A DNA stretch of 64,000 nucleotides from assembly GCA_002900995.3 (NCBI GenBank), contig CM035312.1, positions 62,001 to 126,000 on the forward strand, given 5' to 3'. Within the stretch, counting starts at the first letter, position 1; every line of letters begins with the position of its first letter. The DNA comes from Ganoderma boninense. Taxonomy: Eukaryota; Basidiomycota; Agaricomycetes; Polyporales; Polyporaceae. The position numbers and the translations under genes were made by a program. This document shows, in pieces, positions 57,379 through 64,000 of the stretch. The notes under the pieces are model-generated. The model saw nothing but the letters and a program-made list of their open reading frames with translations. It ran no database searches and had not been told where the DNA came from.

Positions 57379-57944
57379 AAGCATGTGGAGAAGACATCAA
57401 TTGTGTACTCGGACTTAGGCTGGACCTTCCCCTGTGTTGTATTGTATTTTCCCTGCTTATCATTTTTCTGGCCCGCGACGTGCCCCACTAGGTTCCCGGT
57501 TGTGCTTTACTTGAACCTAAGCCCCGCATGGATGCACCGTCTGTCCCGTGCTGCTCGTGGCGGTCGTGTCGGCGTCGGGGTGAAAAAGATTATGAGCGGC
57601 CTTGTATTACGTGACAGCACTTGCAGTTGATGTCGTCTGCTCGCTCGGTTGCATCCTCTTGAAAGCGCGGTGCAAACCAAAGAACTCCAATAAATGTCTC
57701 ATGATATCAGAACAACTTCAAAGTTTGTCCGCTCCGCATCCTCTGGCTTATCTACGCTCAATATATGGTTTATTCATCGCAGTTGAGATACCGATCGAAA
57801 TGCTCGCATCGCAGTGACCATCGCGTCTCGTTCCGCTCCGCCTCGCCACGCCACACCTCCCCGTCGCGACTCGGGCTCCGTCCCGTTCAAGAAGCGTACA
57901 TTCGGACTCTAAGCTCCCCCGTCAATCCCAAGCTAACCTTGTCT
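57379..57944. other. 3-prime flanks of convergent genes
   Basis: NF-YB and the TENA-like gene converge here. T-rich stretches follow the NF-YB stop. No gene seen. Confidence 0.5.
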
Positions 57945-59314
57945 TCACATCTTCATCCCGTCTTCGTCGGCGCCGTTGTCGTCAGCTTCGAGCCCCAGCA
58001 GACGCCTCCACTTCTGTTCCCCGCCTCTGTGCGGCGCCGGCACTCCGCCGGGAATCTTGTAGAGGGCGGTCTTCTTCGTGACGACGTCGTCGTACGCCGA
58101 GTTGAAGAGCCCGACCTCGAGGCGGAGCGTCATGCGGAAGATGTCCTTCGTCTCGGCGTTCAGCGCGCCCGAGCCCCAGAACTGCTGGTTTGCGTCGAGG
58201 AACGCTGCACCAGCACCGTCAGCACCATGGCCGTGGACCCTGCAAATTACGACGAGAACAGCCGTGCGGCGGCTCAGAACTCACCGGACAGCGCGACGGC
58301 GGAGCTCGCCATCTGCGCCCCCCCCTCTGGCAACACGCTGACGTTGGCCTCGATCCAGGTCTTGTAGAAGATCGTGGTGCGGTCCGTCTTGGGGTCGTTG
58401 TACAGCTGCAGGGCGAGCTTCGCCCATCCCTGGTGTGGTCGACCGACCCCAGGCGGAGTGGTGAGCCAATGTTGAGCTGCGAGCAAGCACAGACGTATTC
58501 TGCGCATGCGCATCGGAAGCACACTTACCCAGTAGCACCCGATTAGGATGACGTGCAGGCTGTACCAGTCGCTGCTGCGCGCGTTGTTGAGGAGGTACTG
58601 GCCGTACGCGACCTCGCCGATGGTGCGCTCGACCTTGAACGCGCTAGGGTCGATACCGAGCCCGCCCTTGTCCGTGGGCGCGACGCAGGTGTCGTACCAG
58701 CCCTGGACGTACGCGCCGAGCGACTTGTGGACGGAGTTGAGCTCCGTGCTGAGCGCGCCGAGGTCCAGGTCGTCGTGCGGCAGCGTCGCGAGGCGCAGCA
58801 CGCGGAACTTGAACCAGTCGACGAGGTAGAAGTAGTCTTGCTGCCCGCACCGCAGCACGCACATGCGGGCGTCAGCGCCGGCCCCCCAGCCACGGTGCTC
58901 GCGTTGCGGCCACTCACCACGGCGTATCTCTTGTAGGCGGCGAGCGCGTCCTTGTCGCCGCGGGCGGCCGCGGTGCAGAGCTTGTTGTTCATGAACGCGT
59001 CGACGATCTGCTTGTTCGCGGGGTCGTTCCAGAGCGTGTCAATGATCGAGCTGAAACAAAAGCAGCAAGAGAGGGGGGAGCGGGGGGGGAGCGGGGGGAA
59101 GTAGTCAATGCGAGCTGACACACGGAAAAGAGTGCATAATGGCCTGGGCCTACTTGGCGGGGGCGCGGGGGAGTTCCTTGCGCTTCAGCACCGTGTCGTA
59201 GGCGTCGTCGGCGCCGGTGCCGCGCCCGCTCACCACGCTGTCCTCGTAGATGCTGAACAGCGGGAGCATGCTGCGGGGGGACCCGGCCATGGTTTTCGGG
59301 GCTGGAGGGCTCAT
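57945..59314 (-). CDS. TENA/THI-4-like (heme-oxygenase-fold) protein
   Basis: Five exons, 336 aa: 59314-59154, 59050-58918, 58840-58529, 58429-58285, 58204-57945, all GT-AG and in phase. The body is all-helical with the order of TENA/THI-4 proteins: WNDPANKQIVDAFMNNKLC, QDYFYLVDWFKFRVLRL, an ERTIGEVAYGQYLLNNARSS helix followed by HVILIGCYWGWAKLALQLY, then FYKTWIEANV. This family includes thiaminase II/aminopyrimidine hydrolases and the C-terminal part of Thi20. The active-site Cys of bacterial TenA is not clearly in place (a Cys is present in IGCYW), so the reaction is unknown. The C-terminal 60 residues are an extra acidic tail. The start at 59314 is chosen for context; ATG 59290 is possible. 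Confidence 0.75.
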
Positions 59315-62262
59315 GTTGGATGGTACGCGAGGTGTGGCGACTGGTACTAGTAGGCTCGGGTCGAGAGGACTCACAAAGTGAGGAGAGGGGAGAGGGTTGT
59401 GGGGAAGTGAGCCAGGCTGGCACGCTTTTAAGGCATCGAGGACGGGCGTGAGTGAGTTTACTGACACCCTCGGCCTTGGAGGAGCTGTGGGGCGGCGAGC
59501 CGGTATTGTCGAACCAAGGTTCAAGTTCGCGGGGACCCTCAAACTTCCTTGTATTGGGGAAGGGGGGGGGGGGGGCGTCACCATCATCGACATCACGGGA
59601 GCATGTCCGGCCTCTCCTGCGATGCCTGGAAGGATTCTGACTGAACCCATGGTCAGCATGGCAAGAACTCGGAGCTAGTCGGATCCGGACGCGGCTTCCC
59701 CGCCAGCATGGTCTGGCACCGCGACACGACGTCAACCGTCCTATACCACAGGACGTCCAAGTTAGTTCGTGCGGCGAGGCGGGAGACGCAGTCAACGTGC
59801 ACACTTACGTGTCTCAGGCTGCGAATCTGAAGAGGTTGATGTACAATCGGCGTGCATACCGCCCCCGAACATATCTTGCATTACCAGAGTAGGTGTTGCC
59901 CCCCACTCCTGCTGTCTCGTTCCCTGCGCCCTACGCCTCGTGGTGCCGCCGCCAGTAAACTCAACGGGCAGACGATCGCAGGGAATGAATGCCGTACACG
60001 CCAGGGATACACCGGCGTCGTCGTCGCGCTGAGGGGGGGAGGGGCAGTGGCAGTTTTCACAGGGGGGGGGCGGGATCGAGGTTGTCCAGACTGCCGCCAA
60101 GTTCCAAGGGCGAGGAGACTCTGCATGCACACATAGGGCACGCGTGGCTTCTGAAGCTGAAGCGCGAGATCCGTCAGCCGGTGGAGGCATTGTTCTTCGT
60201 GAGCGAGCCGCGGCTCCCTGCGGCGAAGCATCCTCGACAGGAGCTTGAGGGTTGAACCCAACAGGAATGAAGACGGCTGGCGGGGACGTATCCATTACGA
60301 TGCCACGTAAACTCTGGGTTGTGCTGCCACGGACGCTACTCTGTGGTCAGATGAGCTGTCGTGCACGGCGTTGTGATTATTATTACCATTGTAACGTCAA
60401 CGTCAACTTAGCCCGTCGTGCGCGGCGCGACCCTGTACTCTTGCTCGTCGTGCCACTGTCATCGGGCTCCAACTCTGCAACGCTCAGGTATGAACGCTCA
60501 AGACGGGCTGGTCTCGCGCCCATCCGTCTGCCTGTGTTCACACCCCACCACCGCAGAACAGACCGTTAGTAGGGGTGTGAATACAGACGGGTGGGTACGA
60601 GGCCACATACGCCGGGCATGGCACGGACGGTGGTAGTCAAAGAATGGGGCCGATACGTCATGACTTTAACGCAGGCATCCTGGGCGGATCGATTTGGATA
60701 TCAGTAGACCAAACACGGAGACATCATCGAGACGTGCGTTAACGTTACTGTACCGTGGACCTGACCTGCTCTGGATGTCCTTCAAGTTGCCAAGTCGGGC
60801 AGCCGCCCAGTGCGTGTTCTCAAGGAAACTTCGGGTTCGCGTGAACGTCAATGACGGTACGAAGCGTCTCAGTCGTCCACATGAACTTTACTTGAACGCA
60901 AGTCTGCCTGCAGCGTGACCGCGGAAAACTCACCGCAAATAAAATGGGCAGTGGGAGGTTGAAGGGGAGAAACCTACATAAGCGTTTGGCATAATGATAT
61001 AGGGACACAGAGCGTTCCAGGAATGTTACCCATTGTTGCAACCCTGCCAGAAACGAGACAGTCGGCGGCCGGGAGCTTGGCATCAGCAAAGGTGTCCGAA
61101 TATCCTAAAGGCGACCCTCACCTGAGCTTCCACATATGTCAGCCTAGGTAAGCGTCACAGGCCACCTCAGGCCGTACGAGGCTCTCATGATCAGACAGCT
61201 CCCTCCTAAGAGCCTCTGGTATCTGAAGAGTCCTAAGGCGACTTCTGCAGGCACTCAGGTATTTTCAAGTTTGCTGAGGCGCTTGGCCCGTGATGACGAC
61301 TCGGAGAAAGAGATGAAAGGGGAGTGGCTCCAGCAGATTCACGCGCAGCAGGTTCCGCGTGGATTGAGAACCGTGTCCGGGTGTCGAAGCATTTTCCAGG
61401 ACAGGCGCGAGCGGAAGGCATTAAAGGGTTGAGATCTGAGAGCTCCCAGCAAGAGCTCACTTCAAAAGTTCGAATTCAAGTTGGGCTGTCCCCTCGCGAT
61501 TAGCTTACTAATCACTAGGAGTAGGCGCTCGAGAGAAGGCATTCGGCAAAGCGCACAAGAGCAAGAGCGCCTTCGGCGATCCCACCAGACCCGGCCTGTT
61601 CTTCAAGTTATGTTATGAGTTCTATTCTGTCCCACCTCTGGCCTCGAGTTCGGCCAACGCGCACAGCACCTTTTCTACTGGTGGATCACTCCGCCAGGCC
61701 GATGGCACGGTGTGAACCGCGTTTTGCTGTCTGAACATGTGAGCAGCGGACCCTAGAGCCTCCGGGGTGATGTTCTACCACTAACATGCGACCGTTTTCA
61801 ACCTTCTTCCATCAGGCAAGGCCGACACTACTCACCGCCAAAGAAGCGATAGCGCTGCTTGTGGGGGCCTAATATCGGATGCGCTAATCATGCGTATGGC
61901 ATACCTGGTCATATTCCGAGCCACGACTGCGCCAAGCAAGCAGGGGGCTCCGTCTTCTGTGTGCGAAACCCCGGACGGCTTCTCACATGCGAACTGCGAG
62001 GACGACCCGTGACGAGGACCGCTGAGCACTTTGAATACGCCTCTGCGGTCGCGTGTTCGCGCTGCGTTCACGCGCCCCAGCTTTCGTTGCTGACAGCCCC
62101 GGCCTACAGAACTTCCAGGAGGTTTTAAGTATGGCAGAGGCAGTCGGTGGTGGGTGCAAAGCAACACCTCTCATACCGCCCTGCCATTGTACATCGACCA
62201 TCCCACCCTCACCGTCAAGCCTACTCACTTGTAACATTTTGACACCCCCACTACTCACCAGC
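59315..62262. other. Long gene-free stretch
   Basis: About 2.9 kb between the TENA-like gene and SDR copy G. It contains G runs (59560-59575, 60060-60071), the inverted repeat at 60508-60606 and frames up to 167 codons on either strand that have no domain or splice context. I see no RNA gene. Confidence 0.4.
60508..60606. repeat. Inverted repeat with hAT-like TAGGGGTGTG end
   Basis: The left arm 60508-60547 (ending TTCACACCCCA) and right arm 60570-60606 (TAGGGGTGTGAATACAGACG and on) are complementary over about 33 of 38 bases with a 22-base loop. TAGGGGTG-type ends are typical of hAT transposons; here two ends face each other. Confidence 0.5.
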
Positions 62263-63841
62263 ATGTTCAGGAGAGCAGCGCTAGCGCACATCCGCCCCCT
62301 CGCCTCCCAGCTCAGACTCGGCGCGCACCTGCGTGCTCTCCGCCCAGCTTTCTCAACCACCGCGACGCGGCGGGCGGCGGGCAGCAACCTGACCGCCCCG
62401 CCCCCGGCATACGGCCCTGTCGGCGTCGCCCGCGCCCTCCAACCTGGCACCACCGCCAGTCAGTATCCTCTCCCTCCTCCCTCTCCCCCGTCTCCTCCCT
62501 CCCTGCCCCTTTGCCCCTATGCCCCTTTGCCCGAGTCACAAGACAGCAGCTGACACTCCCCTCGACGCCCAGCCCCGACGATCTTCACGGACGAGTTCTC
62601 GCTCGCGGACCGGGTCGCGCTCGTCTCTGGGGCGGAGCGCGGCATCGGGCTCGAGATGGCGCTCGCGCTCGTCGAGGCGGGCGCGCGCGCGCCGTGTACT
62701 GCGCGGACCTGCCGCGCACGCCTGGGGAGGAGTGGGCGCGGGTGAGCGAGTACGTGGGGAAGCTCAAGGGGAAGACCGGCGTCGGAGAGGCGCGGCTCGA
62801 GTATGTGTGTGCGGACGTCACGGACCAGGTGTGTGTGCATTTGTGTTTGAGTTTGAGTTTGGGGGGAAGAGGGTGGGGAGGGGGGGGGTTGGACTGCAGG
62901 CGATTGGATTGGGTGTGCGATACCGATTACTGATGTTCGATGTACTGTATGCAGGAAGCGATGTGGAAGGTGGGGAAGACGATCGGGGATAGGGAGGGGC
63001 GCATGGACGTGGGCATCGCGGCCGCTGGGATCCTGAAGCCGGACAGCCCGTGCTTGACCTACCCCGCGAAGCTGTTCCAGCAGGTGCGTGGGTATGGGCG
63101 ATGTCTTCCCCGCATGCTGAGGACGTCCGTACTGAGACCGTCAATGTAGGTGCAGGACGTGAACGTCAACGGGGTGCTCTTCACCGCGCAGGCGGCGGGG
63201 CAGCAGATGGAGCGGTTCGGGAACGGGGGCAGCATCATCCTGATCGCGAGCATCAGCGGGCACGGTTCGAACAAGGTCCGTCATGTCGTCCCCTAGCGTC
63301 TCGCAGGAGTACCTTGCAGACGGGATGGGGCAAGGCGGACCAGGCTGACACTGACGTCTTCGGCGATGGTGCTTAGGGCCACGAATGGGTGTCGTACAAC
63401 ACATCTAAGTCGGCCGTGCTCCAGATGGCGCGGAGCATGGCGTGCGAGCTCGGCCCGCAGCGCATCCGCGTGAACACGATCAGCCCCGCATACATCAACA
63501 CCAAGTACGTGCTCACCTCGCACTGGCGTCCCAACGGATGCTAACTACTCTGTAACTCCTCTGTGCTCTATATCCGGACTTGAAGGATGACGGGCGCGTT
63601 CCTCGCTAAGAACCCGGAGGTGGGCGAGAAGTGGGCGGCGATGCACCCGCTTGGGTACATAGGTCGCCCGGACGAGCTGCGGGGCGCGGCGGTATGGCTG
63701 GCGAGCGACGCGAGTTCGTTCTGCACCGGCACGGAGTGAGTACTTTTCGGTGTATGACACTCGTACTCAGGTTTGACCGCGGGGCCGCTGACTTGAACGT
63801 TCTCCAGCTTCTCCGTTAACGGCGGATACCTTGCGTGGTGA
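62263..63841 (+). pseudogene. Short-chain dehydrogenase/reductase, copy G, complete but frameshifted in exon 2
   Basis: Seven exons: 62263-62458, 62573-62828, 62955-63083, 63150-63275, 63377-63504, 63586-63735, 63808-63841. All motifs are there: presequence [75 protein letters not shown]. However exon 2 has 256 nt where the phase needs 254: a GC run (62680-62693) carries one GC unit more than copies A and E allow, so the frame is lost just before VYCADLP. Without it the product would be 338 aa. Because the rest is intact, this may be a very recent mutation or an assembly error in a GC repeat. Confidence 0.8.
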
Positions 63842-64000
63842 TCAGTGCCATGCCAAGGAGTTGGCGGAAGGGTATCGTGCCTAGGGCCGGGGAGGGGTCT
63901 GTTCCTATCTGCGTAGGGAGGTTATGAGCGCTGATATCTGAGAACTGACTGTAGAGTGCGACCCTTTCGTGCTTGGACTAAAAGAAAACATATGCCTATG
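63842..64000. other. 3-prime flank of SDR copy G to the window edge
   Basis: No feature recognised in the last 159 bases. Confidence 0.4.

Noticed and set aside
59792..60295. 167-codon minus-strand frame as a gene
   Set aside because: No domain, codon bias or splice context; frames of this length are expected by chance at this GC content.

Overview
The window is nuclear DNA of a filamentous basidiomycete, most likely an agaricomycete of polypore type; I do not name a species. The reasons are GC-rich genes split by many short introns (about 50 to 90 nt) with GTRNGY donors and CTAAC-like branch points, a Chs7 chaperone, an NF-YB subunit, a Mis12 kinetochore subunit, an SRPK-type kinase, F-box families, and a nuclear tRNA-Pro with an intron at position 37/38. 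There is no bacterial operon structure, rRNA, CRISPR array or intact autonomous transposon.

Layout. 1-9.4 kb: the end of an F-box/LRR-like gene (+), an unknown 440-aa gene (+) and a chitin synthase export chaperone (-) whose third-from-left-in-order exon junction holds a 1.2-kb intron with a foldback sequence. 10-17 kb: a doubtful membrane-protein gene, tRNA-Pro, SDR gene A (-), an SDR relic and an intronless FAD monooxygenase (+). 17-22.6 kb: a gene-poor, repeat-rich stretch, a 707-bp foldback element with 245-bp arms, then an SRPK-like kinase (+). 24-31 kb: an SDR relic, F-box gene 1 (-), SDR genes B and C (-). 32-36 kb: a glutathione transferase (+), an unknown small gene (-) and a Mis12-like gene (-). 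36-51 kb: two tandem MFS transporters (+), F-box gene 2 (+), SDR pseudogene D (-), an MFS 3-prime fragment (+), F-box pseudogene 3 (+), and SDR and F-box scraps. 51-64 kb: a cupin gene (-), SDR gene E (+), SDR pseudogene F (+), a kinase pseudogene (-), NF-YB (+), a TENA/THI-4-like gene (-) and SDR copy G (+) with a frameshift.

The dominant story is local duplication and decay. One mitochondrial-type short-chain dehydrogenase family with an invariant seven-exon plan occurs as four intact genes and six broken copies. Its 3-prime end repeatedly lies tail-to-tail with an F-box gene, and an MFS transporter precedes two of these pairs. This suggests an ancestral unit MFS> F-box> <SDR, amplified in tandem (39.9-50.7 kb) and once in inverted orientation (24.2-27.1 kb). 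Breakpoints, frameshifts, exon deletions and intron insertions can be read directly. SDR, MFS, GST, FAD monooxygenase and cupin genes would fit a detoxification or oxidoreductive neighbourhood, but nothing in the sequence proves a common pathway. I found no convincing wholly new biological system; the recurring F-box/SDR/MFS unit is the best candidate for follow-up.

Exon coordinates were placed by eye from splice consensus, reading phase and comparison between paralogs.
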